Part shown: piece after piece, positions 10,831-21,681 of the stretch
How positions within the stretch are numbered: position 1 is the first letter of the stretch
Layout: the number at the start of each line of letters is the position of its first letter
Assembly (NCBI GenBank): GCA_034231615.1
Contig: CM067311.1
Coordinates: 11,411,660 to 11,475,659, forward strand
DNA from: Meghimatium bilineatum
Lineage: Eukaryota; Mollusca; Gastropoda; Stylommatophora; Philomycidae
Length of the DNA stretch: 64,000 nucleotides
Direction of reading: 5' to 3'
Notes under the pieces: model-generated
What the model was told of the DNA's origin: nothing
Databases searched by the model: none
Seen by the model: the letters and a program-made list of their open reading frames with translations, nothing else
Program-made: the position numbers and the translations under genes

Positions 10831-11534
10831 AAGATTGTTGCAGTTGGAGGAATGTTGTTGTGGTAGCTGTGTTGAATGGGAACACTTTTATTGTGGAAAC
10901 AATTTAGTCGTGAGGGCTATGATGTAACTGTTACAAGCAGTGTCTCTAAAGTTGTTTTACATATTCTTGTCTATTGTTGAGTTAGGGTTAGGTTTTATTC
11001 TCTTCGTACATCTGCTATAGATGTTCAGATCTTTGTTTCACTAAATCTGTCAGGTTGTAGCAACTGATGATTCTATGTTGATTGAGTGTTATCTGTTCAG
11101 TAATAGAGAATAAAGAATATAAACGGCAACCATAAAGAGAGTAGTTTGTTGTTTGATTTTGTTAGTTCATGATTATTTCTTTGTCTCGTTACGTCTGCAT
11201 TCTATCGAACATTGTATAATGGTTATTCTGATGCCGTGTCCATTCACAGATGTTGGAAAAAATGTTATATTGATTATAACCCAGAGTTTGGTAAACATTT
11301 GTATTGGAACGATAATTTATCGTGCAGTATATTGCCAAGAAGGTTTGTTTTATTGTTCCGATTAGCTTGAAAAACTGTGCATATAGTATTTTTAGATCAG
11401 GATAACTGATTATAAAAAATGTCTTCGAGGGCCGGACGTGGTCATCGAGCTGTATTTTGCTCACTACAGCTATAGATTGTCAAATATTTAAAATTTCTAA
11501 AATAAATGAGTGACATTTTTTAGGTTTTAAAAAT
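10831..11534. other. No feature recognised
   Basis: The first part is the decayed edge of the preceding array. The rest is AT-rich DNA with only short frames that have no recognisable domain. Confidence 0.45.
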
Positions 11535-11880
11535 GTGTTATTTAATACCATTAAAAAATATACCGAGCAATGTGTTAGTTATTTTAACGGGCAGCAATAT
11601 GATGTCAACAAATGCCTACTTACCATTCTGAACGTTAAGTGGAATGAATTTAAATCTAACAAAACTATAAGAGAGGAAAGCAAACAAACCTATATATTTT
11701 CCTTCATTAGACAAAGGCGTTGGACTTACATCGGCCATGTTCTCAGAATGAACAGTCTATGAATTCCCCATCAGTCACTATACTGGGTGCCACATGGAGT
11801 AAGAAGAAGAGGGAGACCTAGAGAAACTCTATAGAAATAGAGAAGGCATGTCAATGAACCTAAACAACACGCAAGAACAT
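11535..11880 (+). mobile_element. LINE-B fragment
   Basis: IREESKQTYIFSFIRQRRW followed by TYIGHVLRMNSL and a stop, then in degraded form the GRPRETL region near 11810. Homologous to 6871-7100. Confidence 0.75.
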
Positions 11881-11884
11881 AATG

Positions 11885-12020
11885 TGATGTAATTTAATGT
11901 GCAATAATTTAACATGCAGTCGAATTTGAGTAATGTGCAGTAATTTGATGTCAAATGTGGAGTAATTTAACTTGTAGTAATTTGATGTCAAATGTGGAGT
12001 AATTTAACTTGTAGTAATTT
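11885..12020 (+). repeat. Short irregular repeats
   Basis: Three to four diverged copies of a roughly 40-base unit containing GTAATTTGATGTCAAATG and GGAGTAATTTAACTTG. Confidence 0.75.
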
Positions 12021-12079
12021 GATCTCCAGGATCTTCTTTTATTATGCATAAATCTAGCAGATGTCCGAAGATGAATGTC

Positions 12080-12300
12080 ATTAATAACATAAAGAATAAA
12101 AGAATAACATAAAGAATAACGTAAAAGAATAACATAAGGAATAACATAAAAGAATAACAAAGTATAGCAATAAGAATAACATAAAATAATAACATAATTA
12201 ATAACATAAAATAATAACATAAGAGAATAATATAAAGAATAACATAAACAATAACATAGATAATAACATAAAATAATAACATAAAGAATAACATAAAACA
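12080..12300 (+). repeat. AATAACATAA-type array
   Basis: Irregular tandem copies of an 11-13 base unit AATAACATAAAAG. The minus strand stays open and would encode a Tyr/Val/Ile/Leu-rich repeat, which I regard as an accident of composition. Confidence 0.9.
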
Positions 12301-12362
12301 CTTGATATCGAGTTGTGATAACATGAAACTCATTAAACATACATTTATTGTCTTATATAGGG

Positions 12363-12366
<4 letters not shown>

Positions 12367-12398
<32 letters not shown>
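12367..12398 (+). repeat. AT dinucleotide run
   Basis: About 16 AT units. Confidence 0.95.
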
Positions 12399-12399
<1 letters not shown>

Positions 12400-12719
12400 C
12401 TTCACAGTTTCTATTTTTAAATCCTGGAAAAACCCCCAGTAAATCTAAATTTCATCGTATTAAACTAGTTATAATTCACTTCCTTGTGATTTAGTTTCTT
12501 TAAGTAAGCGATATCACAATTTATTTAAGGAAACCTTTCAACTGTATCCGTGTTATTCGCATACGACGTGTCTGTATTAAATCGTGCAGTCATAATAATA
12601 TAATGAGATTCATAAACCGTCAGTGTCGTAGGATTGCCATACTGTATACATCAGCATACAAAAACTCTCCAAACAACACTATCATCAGCTGACTCGGCGG
12701 AGTGTAGAAATATCACACC
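12399..12719. other. No feature recognised
   Basis: AT-rich unique-looking sequence without open frames of note. Confidence 0.4.
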
Positions 12720-12830
12720 ATGACCATTCCTTTATGTTATCAATCCAGGATTTTCTCTTTCCCCTCTTCTCCTTCCACCCTCGACTGTTTCTTGTAAAAT
12801 AATTTTAGAAAACGAGTTGTGCCTTGTTAC
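12720..12830 (-). mobile_element. LINE-C 3' scrap
   Basis: In reverse orientation it matches 7740-7825 (AAGAGGGGAAAGAGAAAATC and neighbouring words). Too short to place further. Confidence 0.55.
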
Positions 12831-12840
12831 CAGTCCAAGC

Positions 12841-12907
12841 CAAACATGTAGTTGTTAGGTTGTTTTATGTTTTATTTTGGTAACACATCTACCTATTTTT
12901 GTTTAAA
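12841..12907 (+). mobile_element. R1 fragment
   Basis: Matches 5070-5128 of the R1 copy (GTTGTTAGGTTGTTTTATG, GGTAACACATCTACCTAT). It faces a reverse R1 fragment at 13500-13760, so the two form an inverted pair around the CA repeat. Confidence 0.7.
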
Positions 12908-12989
12908 ACAAACAAGTTTGCGCAGTTCACATTTAATCATAGCGACTGTGTGATCAAATAGTGTTATATATTTCTACTACTGAATGGTT

Positions 12990-13340
<351 letters not shown>

Positions 13341-13499
13341 CACTCATACATCCTACGAACATCATGGACAGAGGAAAAGAAGAACATTGATGTTTTGAAA
13401 TTCTTTTATTATTTTTCTTTCGGTTTATACCCCGATCGCAGTGTCAAGAGTAGAAGAGTTCTCTGGAGACGGCTTTTTGTGTGCTTCATATAATAGTTT

Positions 13500-13760
13500 T
13501 CGTTGACCTTTTTTATCAAGATAAACAAAAATAGTACCAAAATAAAACATAAAACAACCTAACAACGAGATACAGAGATAAACGACGTTATACTAAAAAG
13601 CATTCATCAGGATAAACCAAAGACCACAATACAACGAGTCTTACATGGAGACAAACATGGTTATGACCGGGAAGAAGAAGGTATAGAGAGATTATACAGA
13701 AAGAAATGAGAAGTGAAAATAGATAAGATGAAACAGTAAGAAAAATAAAATTCGTTTGCA
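13500..13760 (-). mobile_element. R1 copy, reverse
   Basis: In reverse it contains CTCCATGTAAGACT, the hammerhead-like CCTGATGAATG, CTCTGTATCTCGTTG and TTGTTTTATGTTTTATTTTG, in the same order as 4985-5128. It extends the family upstream into a pyrimidine-rich leader. Confidence 0.65.
13581..13611 (-). other. Hammerhead-like motif, reverse
   Basis: Reads CTGATGA on the minus strand, the exact hammerhead core box, but the partner GAAAC has become ATAAC in this copy. It is useful for reconstructing the family but is probably inactive itself. Confidence 0.35.
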
Positions 13761-13814
13761 TTATCTGCTCCTGGCTTTGTATCTATTGTATATGTATAGT
13801 AATGCCATTGAGAA

Positions 13815-14030
13815 GCATTCTTTGACGGTAGTCAGGAAGAATTTAAAAACCACTTAATCTGTTGTCTTCTGGTGTAATATAGAATTATCACTGTGTTTAT
13901 TTAGTCTACTGATGTTTTAATTTCTGATTCTATCTCTTATTGTTGCTCATAGAATTCTACGTAGACAAGTCATTTCTGTAGTGATAAGTTTTTCTTTTGA
14001 CGTTTGATGTTAGTGTCCACGTTTGACGTT
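13815..14030 (-). mobile_element. LINE-A 3' fragment, reverse
   Basis: Minus-strand words SKEKLITTEMTCLRRIL and RIRN.NI align with SKRKLVTTEMTCLRRILG at 38830. Several stops. Confidence 0.68.
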
Positions 14031-14328
14031 GATAGCATAGTGATGGTATTATGATCGTGTTATATGGTGCAATTTTGGTGTTTATTTTCACATGTTTGTT
14101 TTAGAAAATTAGGGTATTCTATGTTGTATTTCTTTGGTGTTTTCCCAATTTTATGATATGATGTTTCCATGATAAGTGAATTCTTTCACCTGTTTAAGTT
14201 GTTGGTGATCGATGAAAATAGTGGATCAAATATATTAGAAGCATTGGGATACATGAAGCATTTGAAGCATTCTTCTTAGAACGGCACTATTGACGTTCGC
14301 ATGGCAGAGCAAAATATGGGTATATTTA

Positions 14329-14363
14329 GTCAGGATAAACGACTTTTGGTCGAAACGTCGATA
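14329..14363 (+). other. Hammerhead-like motif
   Basis: GGATAAACGACTTTTGGTCG then AAACGTCGATAT. GAC/GTC can pair as stem II with a short loop and is followed by GAAAC. The upstream box is GGATAAA instead of CTGATGA, so catalysis is unlikely in this copy. Related motifs: 23958 and 48635. Confidence 0.35.
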
Positions 14364-14534
14364 TAAGTGTATTATTATGTGCGTTTACAGTGATTAGCAA
14401 AACTGCATTATCCTGTTCCAAGTTTTGTCTGTTGTATTCATATCAGCTAGTTTCCTAATATTTATTTAATTTTGCATGCAACACTCAACATTTGAATATA
14501 AAAATCAAAGGACAATTAAAAACACACACCATGA

Positions 14535-15345
14535 AAGAAATATATAGTTTATTGTTTCAGATATTGTTATGGTATAAATGTTTCAGATATTGTTATGGTA
14601 TAAATGTTTCAGATATTGTTATGGTATAAATGTTTCCGATATTGTTACGGTATAAATGTTTAAGATATTGTTATGGTATAAATGTTTCAGATATTGTTAC
14701 GGTATAATTGTTTCAGATATTGTTATGGTATAAATGTTTCAGATATTGTTATGGTATAAATGTTTCAGATATTGTTATGGTATAAATGTTTCCGATATTG
14801 TTACGGTATAAATGTTTCAGATATTGTTATGGTATAAATGTTTCAGATATTGTTACGGTATAAATGTTTCAGATATTGTTACGGTATAAATGTTTAAGAT
14901 ATTGTTATGGTATAAATGTTTCAGATATTGTTATGGTATAAATGTTTCAGATATTGTTATGGTATAAATGTTTCAGATATTGTTATGTTATAAATGTTTC
15001 AGATATTGTCATGGTATAAATGTTTCAGATATTGTTATGGTATAAATGTTTCAGATATTGTTATGTTATAAATGTTTCAGATATTGTCATGGTATAAATG
15101 TTTCAGATATTGTCATGGTATAAATGTTTCAGATATTGTTATGGTATGAATGTTTCAGATATTGTTATGGTATGAATGTTTCAGATATTGTTATGGTATA
15201 AATGTTTCAGATATTGTTATGGTATAAATGTTTCAGATATTGTTATGGTATGAATGTTTCAGATATTGTTATGGTATAAATGTTTTAAACATTGTTATGA
15301 TAAAACTGTTTCCGATATTGTTATGGTATAAATGTTTCTGTTTCT
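14535..15345 (+). repeat. 26-base minisatellite, about 30 copies
   Basis: Unit TGTTATGGTATAAATGTTTC plus AGATAT, highly regular. Point variants (TTACGG, CCGAT, TATGAATG, TTATGTTA) recur in blocks, as expected from unequal crossing-over. Confidence 0.97.
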
Positions 15346-15850
15346 GTTTATAAATGATCATATTTCTCCATGTACATCGATCTCTCATATATGTCATCAT
15401 CTCTGATGGTGTCGTCAATCGAAGCCATTTAGTCAAACTGTCCAATATCTTTTCTCTGGGTCTTCCCCTTGATATTTTCCTTTCTCTTTCCTGTTGTCAC
15501 TATATTATCAATGCCTCATCTTCTCATTATGTGCCCAATAAATGCTGACTGCCTTTTTCTTATATTATCAATAATGCATCTTTTCTCATCCATCCTTCTA
15601 AGACATTCTTCATTAGTAATCTTTGCTGTCCAAGGAATGCATAATATTCTTCGAATAAACCACATTTCCGCTGCCTCCAATGAAAAGCTGCTATGTCCAC
15701 ATTGTACTTTTATAGCTCTCTTCGAAATAGTGCCATTCGTCTATCAACAAGTCCATTTATGTAAGTTATTATTGAGACGTGTGCGCACATTCCATGCCCT
15801 TATCACCAGTGGGAAAACCCTTTTCTCTTCGAGTGAATTTTCGTGAATGT
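15346..15850 (-). mobile_element. LINE-D copy with endonuclease start joined to 3' end
   Basis: On the minus strand the 5' part carries the start of an apurinic-type endonuclease: WNVRT, then RRMALFRRE-like words and YNVDIAA. This runs directly into LEAAEMWFIRRILCIPWTAK, normally the far C-terminus, then EECLRRMDEKRCIIDNIRKR, QSAFIGHIMRR and KENIKGKTQRK. The whole polymerase core is missing, so this is an internal-deletion derivative. Confidence 0.72.
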
Positions 15851-16370
15851 GAAAATTACTTTCACTGATGATTTTAATTTAAGTGAGGAATAGTTGTGCA
15901 CGCAGTGTTAAATTAGCTATCTTATTTAAACCAGAGGAATGGAAATGAAGTTCAATGCAGTGGACAACTATAGTTTTCTACGTATTTCACCAGGCACTAT
16001 GAGGCCCACCCTTCTTTGGTGGAATTCACTTTTATACCTGATGGGTCCATAAGTTGAAAAAACTCAGACGTTCTGTTATTTTCATTAAAACTACAAGAAA
16101 TGTACTGGTCTTCTAACAGACACGGAAAAGGACCTGACCCCCTGACCCACCCACTCCCTTAAACTAAGACTGTTAAAATAGGGAAAGTGAACACTTTTTA
16201 TCTATTAACGTTACTTCTTTCCCCCCCCCGCCCAGAAAGCAAATTTTTATATCTGCGACAACGTATCTAATATGTGGTTTTTGTAAGGGAACAATACACG
16301 AACAAGACATTAAATAGCAGAATATTATTTCAGTCTGTTAAAGGGATCTTCACCAGGGACCAAAACACAG
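15851..16370. other. 3' intergenic region of TLR copy B
   Basis: Unique-looking AT-rich DNA with a C run near 16220. No minus-strand AATAAA was seen close to the TLR stop codon, so the transcript end is unknown. Confidence 0.4.
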
Positions 16371-16444
16371 ATTCTAAAACAGCATAGGAACTAGACGAAA
16401 CAGATCAACTAGACAAACTAGCAAATCAACCAGCAGGATTTAAC
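16371..16444 (+). pseudogene. Inverted fragment of the TLR coding region
   Basis: Plus-strand codons read ELDETDQLDKLANQPAGFN, the same residues that copy B encodes on the minus strand at 17280-17337. Over 58 bases I see one mismatch, and weaker similarity extends to 16371. It is followed at once by an A-rich tract with AATAAA (about 16452-16490), as in a processed transcript end. It lies 77 bases past the TLR stop, so a read-through TLR transcript would carry a segment antisense to its own coding sequence. Confidence 0.85.
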
Positions 16445-16520
16445 ATTATATAAAACAGTAATAAAATAAAACATAAAAAAACAGTAACACTGAATAATAT
16501 ATGAGACTGTTACGTGGATG

Positions 16521-19382
16521 TCACGGTTCCCTTAATCGTAACTTAAGCTGATCGCGGAGTTTATGATCTATCTCCCAGGAAGACACAACGAGAATATTTT
16601 CCTCAGGGATCGCACTCAGAACTTCAGTGGGAAGATCATTCTGGAAATGTTCATGAACTAAAACCACTATTCGTGCAGGATTATCTAACGACAGAGCATG
16701 TACAGCTGTGTTCATTGTAAACATGGACCACTCGTCGTTCAACAGAAAATTTTCACTGAAAACTAGGATTATTCTCCAACTAGCAGTTATAGCTTCCATA
16801 ATACTTTTAGCTACATACCAAGATGGATCCATGTCACGATCCGAGACATAAACACGGAGTTCTAGTTCTTCCTCTATAAAATTAAGTAACGAAGTACAAG
16901 GGAAATTATAGTCACTCGCTGCATACCCAATAAAAACACCAATATCATAATCCTCAGGTTTTTTCAGTGTGTATCCTGTAAGAATTTGTAGAAACTGTGA
17001 CTTTATAAAAGTCTTGTTTTTCCAAATAAATAAAACAGATAAAAATCCAACAATCATACTGAATAACAAAATCACAGCAATATATAAGAAAAATTGACCC
17101 CAACATTTACGCCAAAATATCTCCAAGTCATCAAATGATCCTGTGTAGGAAATTTGACCACTGTCATTGATACAGGTATAGTTTCCTCCATTATCAAGAC
17201 GAACATTTGTTGTTGCCAGCCAATGTAAAAATCTGAAACTATTACATCCACAAGACAGAAGGTTTCCAGACATTAAAAGGTTAAATCCTGCAGGTTGATT
17301 TGCTAGTTTGTCTAGTTGATCTGTTTCGTCTAGTTCCAGTGCTGTTATAGAATTTTCACGTATGTCTAAAAAGTTTAGTTTCGGTGTATTTTTTAAATCG
17401 AAAGGAATATTCTTGAATCTGTTTTTGGATAAATCGAGTTCCATTAACTTCCTGTTGAAAGAGAACGATCCTTGCTGCAAAGAGTACAAATGGTTTGAGG
17501 ACATATCTAATCGCTTGATCTCATGGAGATTCTGAAAGACTCTACAAGATCGATTGAACATAAAATCTGGGTCCAATTGACAATTTGATAAGTCCAGCTC
17601 TTTAAGATGACAAATCCCATCAAAGAATGTTTCAGACAATACAGAGACGTCGTTCCCAGACAACATGAATATCTGTAGAGCATCCAGACCAACAATGTTG
17701 CCACTAAAATCTTCAATTTCTCCATCTCTCACATCTAAATACACCAAATTAGTGGCTCCAATAATTTTAATATTTCCATCAATTCTAGTTCTGCCGAATG
17801 ATGTACTAGCTTTAAAATATTTCAATGATTGTGACATATACAACGTAGAATATCCTTGTCCTGTAAATGTGTTGTGAACATCGCATTGTATGTCTATTCC
17901 TTTTTCATCTAACGTCGTCTTCTTCATTAAAAACTTATCATACTCATCTGTGTCACCAAAAATCATTTCTTGATTTATAAAAGAATGTGAGTAGTATTCA
18001 CAATTTTCTACAGATGAATGAGCAAGCGCACGATCAGTTGTGGTCTCAAGAAAAGACATCTTTCTGTAACATCTTCTTTTTAAGTCAGCAATGTGCAGAC
18101 TCTCAATGATTCTCAAATTCAATATTGATAACAACGACAATCTTGTACCTGTGATCGGGTTACCAGAAAGATCTAAATTCTTTAAACACCTGTACCACAC
18201 TTTGCTTGAGAATGCTGTCGTTTCTACAACAAATATGCGACTGGCTGTCAAAGAAACATCTCTAACACAAATTCTGACTAAATATTTCGTTTTTTCTGAA
18301 TTTAATATCCCAGAATTATTATAAATGCTTGTATATTTCACATGGTGTTCTATGGACACTTTGTCAAACCCAATAGCTGTCATATTTCTGCCTACTAATG
18401 GCTTCAGAGTTCGCAGTGCCTTAGAAATATGAAAATAAATATCACGAATTGTTAGGACATCTAGATTCTGTAGTGGTGTTAATGCAGTTTCTGTAAAGTC
18501 AGACAAACTATAAAGTTCTCTTAAATGTAAATGAGTTATGAGTGGAACATTTTCGAAGCTTGTCTCGTCAATTTTTTTTATGTCTCCAGATATCACCAAC
18601 TTTGTCACATTTCTTAACTCCCTTCCTAACGAGAGAGAATCACCTGAAACAACCATAGTTAAATTGATTAGGCTCTTCAGTTGTTTAAACATGTTTACAG
18701 GTAAACTAGTCACATATTTCTGACCTCGGACACGAAGATCCTTCAGGTGAGTAAGAGAATCAAACAATCCTGGAGGGCAAGAAGCCTCACTTAAATGATT
18801 ATATTCAAGATTCAAACTCTCAACGTTGACTAATAATCTGAACGAGTTCGGTTCAATAAATTTAATGTTATTGTTTGACAGACTAAGAACACGGAGATAT
18901 GGTAAATCAGAAAAACTGGAATTGTTAATAACTGTTATGGCATTGTTGTCAAGTAAGATGGCGGTCGAGTACCTTGGAAACCATGTGGGGATAACTTTTG
19001 TTAAAGACAATCCAATACAATTTACGACAACATCTGCTTGACAGTACTGTATAGAACACGGACTTGGGTGTACGATATCCTCGGATCTCATATTAAACAT
19101 GACATGATGTTCAATGCTACGACGCTCTCGCGATTGATGGTAAGAATCGGTTTCCTTTTTGAAAGACAATGTCCCATAATCGTGCCCTACTACTCCGGTA
19201 TACCTTTGTCTCACAAGTGCATCTTTTCCTCGTTGACTAATGATGCGTTGTACGTCACTATGCTGCTTTACTTCCAACTTTGACGGAAACTGAGATTGAA
19301 AAATGCCTGAACATTTTTGCTGATATAATACAATTATTATAAGTAAATTAATATATAATAATAGTTTCATTTCTGATCTCAT
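16521..19382 (-). CDS. Toll-like receptor copy B, complete, intronless, 953 aa
   Basis: Membrane pattern-recognition receptor; by family, the TIR domain recruits MyD88-type adaptors to NF-kB signalling. Residues 1-26 form a signal peptide (the second Met at codon 5 is an alternative start). Residues 28-105 are a basic, poorly defined stretch. Cys109, 115 and 122 begin the LRR N-cap. Repeats include LRVLSLSNNNIKFIEPNSF, LKNLDLSGNPI, LKELDLSNCQL and LMELDLSKNRF, with a long irregular middle. Cys711 and Cys713 start the C-cap (NLLSCGCNSFRFLHWL). Residues 764-787 are the membrane helix. TIR spans about 812-945: box 1 YDIGVFIGYAASD, box 2 RDMDPSWYVAKSI. The usual PG of the BB loop is PS and the FW of box 3 is SSW. 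The single C-cap suggests a vertebrate-type (sccTLR) layout. Length is normal. A direct duplicate lies at 1-2033. Confidence 0.94.
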   Translation of the reverse strand: MRSEMKLLLYINLLIIIVLYQQKCSGIFQSQFPSKLEVKQHSDVQRIISQRGKDALVRQRYTGVVGHDYGTLSFKKETDSYHQSRERRSIEHHVMFNMRSEDIVHPSPCSIQYCQADVVVNCIGLSLTKVIPTWFPRYSTAILLDNNAITVINNSSFSDLPYLRVLSLSNNNIKFIEPNSFRLLVNVESLNLEYNHLSEASCPPGLFDSLTHLKDLRVRGQKYVTSLPVNMFKQLKSLINLTMVVSGDSLSLGRELRNVTKLVISGDIKKIDETSFENVPLITHLHLRELYSLSDFTETALTPLQNLDVLTIRDIYFHISKALRTLKPLVGRNMTAIGFDKVSIEHHVKYTSIYNNSGILNSEKTKYLVRICVRDVSLTASRIFVVETTAFSSKVWYRCLKNLDLSGNPITGTRLSLLSILNLRIIESLHIADLKRRCYRKMSFLETTTDRALAHSSVENCEYYSHSFINQEMIFGDTDEYDKFLMKKTTLDEKGIDIQCDVHNTFTGQGYSTLYMSQSLKYFKASTSFGRTRIDGNIKIIGATNLVYLDVRDGEIEDFSGNIVGLDALQIFMLSGNDVSVLSETFFDGICHLKELDLSNCQLDPDFMFNRSCRVFQNLHEIKRLDMSSNHLYSLQQGSFSFNRKLMELDLSKNRFKNIPFDLKNTPKLNFLDIRENSITALELDETDQLDKLANQPAGFNLLMSGNLLSCGCNSFRFLHWLATTNVRLDNGGNYTCINDSGQISYTGSFDDLEIFWRKCWGQFFLYIAVILLFSMIVGFLSVLFIWKNKTFIKSQFLQILTGYTLKKPEDYDIGVFIGYAASDYNFPCTSLLNFIEEELELRVYVSDRDMDPSWYVAKSIMEAITASWRIILVFSENFLLNDEWSMFTMNTAVHALSLDNPARIVVLVHEHFQNDLPTEVLSAIPEENILVVSSWEIDHKLRDQLKLRLREP

Positions 19383-19640
19383 GTTGACTTCAGAAGATGT
19401 ATTTCGTATGTTATATAGTCAAAAATAAGCACATTTCGATCGCGGGTTTGTTAACGTGTGAACATATATATTCATTTCCTAAAAAATCAGTCTCATCCTT
19501 CCAGATAATGAATGTTGGTTCTCGTGAACAAGACCTAGTATAACTTCTATTAATATATGAGGGTTCCCATATGTGATATGAGTGCTTGTTTCTGATTAGC
19601 TGAACAGATACCTCCATTCAGAAATGGTGTATAATTTTCG
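19383..19640 (-). promoter_or_regulatory. Duplicated 5' flank of TLR copy B
   Basis: Homologous to 2034-2292 with a few small indels; similarity ends at 19640. It keeps the TATATAA (19417-19411 on the minus strand) and a 68-codon upstream frame ending CSHVNKPAIEMCLFLTI. That frame matches copy A only in its last 40 or so residues, because small indels change the upstream frame. Confidence 0.35.
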
Positions 19641-20184
19641 TCTTCACGGGCGTGCTTTCTACCCTGTCACCACAGAGTCAGACTAATCGTAGAACCTTGC
19701 TGCTAAAACGAGAGTTATAATTTTGACTAAAATCTAATATTCAATTTCCATATATTCAAGTAACTATAACAAATTTTATGAATCACAATCAAATGTACCT
19801 CTACTAAATGTTTTATAAAAACAAATTATGCAAAGACATTGATGTGCAGCGCTTTATAATCTCTACCAACACACAAATAAATTACCAACAATATGTAAAG
19901 CGACAAAATGCTGATATATTACAACAGATCCGGCTCTTACATTTTGATGTCATTATTCTCAATTAGGAATGCTAAAATTATTCTCTGTCCTAAACGATCT
20001 CACAATTGTTCAGTTTTATGGCGTGATTCTGATGAGAAAATGTGTCCGAAATGAACATTTCCGCTTGTGAAGTGCTGTTGTGATTTAAGTGGTTAGCTGA
20101 ATTTTCCTTTGAATTAACTTTCAGTTTTCCATGTTACTGAGTTTGTTAATGAAAAGTGTATATTTATTAGATATAAAGGCAAGG
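19641..20184. other. No feature recognised
   Basis: AT-rich DNA beyond the TLR duplication boundary. No repeat or domain recognised. Confidence 0.4.
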
Positions 20185-20370
20185 AAAATACTAGATGGTA
20201 CAAGAAATGGGAAATGTACATAAATTTCGTCGAATCTTATTTGCCCAAGAGAAATACTAGATGGGAGGAGAAATTGGGGCTGTACATACATTTTTTCGAT
20301 TATTATTTGCCCAAGGAAATACTAGATGGGAGAAGAAATTGGGGCTGCACTTTAATTACATCGACTCTTA
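20185..20370 (+). repeat. Three-copy tandem repeat, about 66 bases
   Basis: Marker words GGAAATACTAGATGGGAG, AAATTGGGGCTGTACAT and TTATTTGCCCAAG recur three times with divergence. Confidence 0.85.
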
Positions 20371-20839
20371 TTTCACAATGTTTGACTCATCCAATTGTCA
20401 ATCAACTCTGTAGAACTCAGTGGCCCCTGCTTAATTATGTCAAAAATAATGTACCCCATCACTGAAAAACATATTTTAGCTGAAAAAAAAGAACAAAAAA
20501 CAAAAAAAAAGTAATAAACCAAGGAAAGAAAACTGAGGTTTTATTTTCAGATTTTTTTCCTTCAAATTCAAACTAATTAATTCGTATATTTAAAAAAATA
20601 AACCGTATTTGTGACTTCAACTTATGCCACGCCTCCTTCGCCATCGTCTTGGCAACTGTAAAACTTTTTCATACCACAGCCAACGGTAGGGCGGGAGACA
20701 CATAGTTCGCTCACCGGAGTCTTTTCTTGATCTGTAAACAATATGCAAAATCATAACACTGGTGCACTCCACTACCAGAGGGTACTTTGTTTTTTAGTTG
20801 ATTGTCATGTGACGTATTCTTTCTAGAACGTAATCTTCC
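20371..20839. other. No feature recognised
   Basis: Contains an A-rich tract (about 20480-20515). Nothing coding recognised. Confidence 0.4.
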
Positions 20840-21245
20840 TTATGAATCACATGAAATCCGCGCGTTCTCTGGCAAGCTGTCCCGCCTCCTCTAACGACAC
20901 GTGCATACATTCCTGAATACGTCTTGTCCAGCGACGTCTTGGTTGACCGTCGTGTTTCTGCTTTCTATTACCCAATTCAACAACATCTTTTCCATGACAT
21001 CGTGTCTCTTCACATGGTCGAAAAAACACATCATATTCCTTCTCAATCTGGCATTTAAAAGTCAGTCTTTTTGAACGTTGATTTTTCTTAGCACGTCTTG
21101 ATTTGTCTTCCTTGCTGTCCATATTATTCTCAGACTTTTATATGGCACTTCATTTCGAAAGCCTCTATTTTCTTGGCTGTATTTTTATTTATTGTCCATG
21201 TTTCGCAGCCGTAGGTCGCCACTGAAAACACACCTGTACGTAACA
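20840..21245 (-). mobile_element. LINE-E 3' fragment, reverse
   Basis: Minus strand reads FSVATYGCETWTINKNTAKK, IEAFEMKCHIKV, then after frameshifts QPRRRWTRRIQECM, LEEAGQLARERADF and a stop. This is the LINE post-polymerase domain. Similar to 54765-55440. Confidence 0.75.
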
Positions 21246-21489
21246 AACATAACTTAGTTCCCACTACACCGTGTCACAGTTTTTCAGTTGTTTTAATTTG
21301 GACATCGCAATTACGGCTCCTCCTCCAGATCTTGACTGCGCAGTCTTCTTAGTTGATTGGTGACACGACAGTGGCCTTTCGAAGTGACGTACAATAGGGT
21401 AGTGTTGTAATGTGTTTCTGACAATAGGTAAAAATACGGCAGAAAGTCCGCCCAGGAGCTGAAGTTTCCGTTTAGTGGTATTTTCTTCT

Positions 21490-21511
21490 CTATAGTTTAC
21501 TGTGTTCAGAC
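21490..21511 (+). repeat. Detached unit of the 29-base array
   Basis: TCTATAGTTTACTGTGTTCA followed by GA and a C run is one copy of the array that resumes at 21682. It is separated from it by SINE-a. Confidence 0.8.
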
Positions 21512-21681
21512 CCCCTCTCCGCCGAAGACGGATGTGTCGGGGAATTGGCGCAAATAAAACGGCAACACAACGCATTTCCATTCTCTGGACTACATCCTGC
21601 TAGAAATCATGTAGGACCATGGTCCTGCTACAAGATAAATTCAGCAGGAGTTTGAGAATGTAGGCTGAAGAAGAAGACCCC
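21512..21681 (+). mobile_element. SINE-a inserted in a minisatellite
   Basis: Colinear with 8105-8285: GAAGACGGATGTGTCGGG, GGCGCAAATAAAACGGCAAC, GACTACATCCTGCTAGAAAT, AGGAGTTTGAGAATG and a GAAGAAGAAG tail. AGACCCCCTCT occurs on its left and AGACCCCCCTCT on its right, consistent with a target-site duplication. Confidence 0.8.

Noticed and set aside
14535..15345. CRISPR-like array of 26-base repeats
   Set aside because: No spacers; simple minisatellite.
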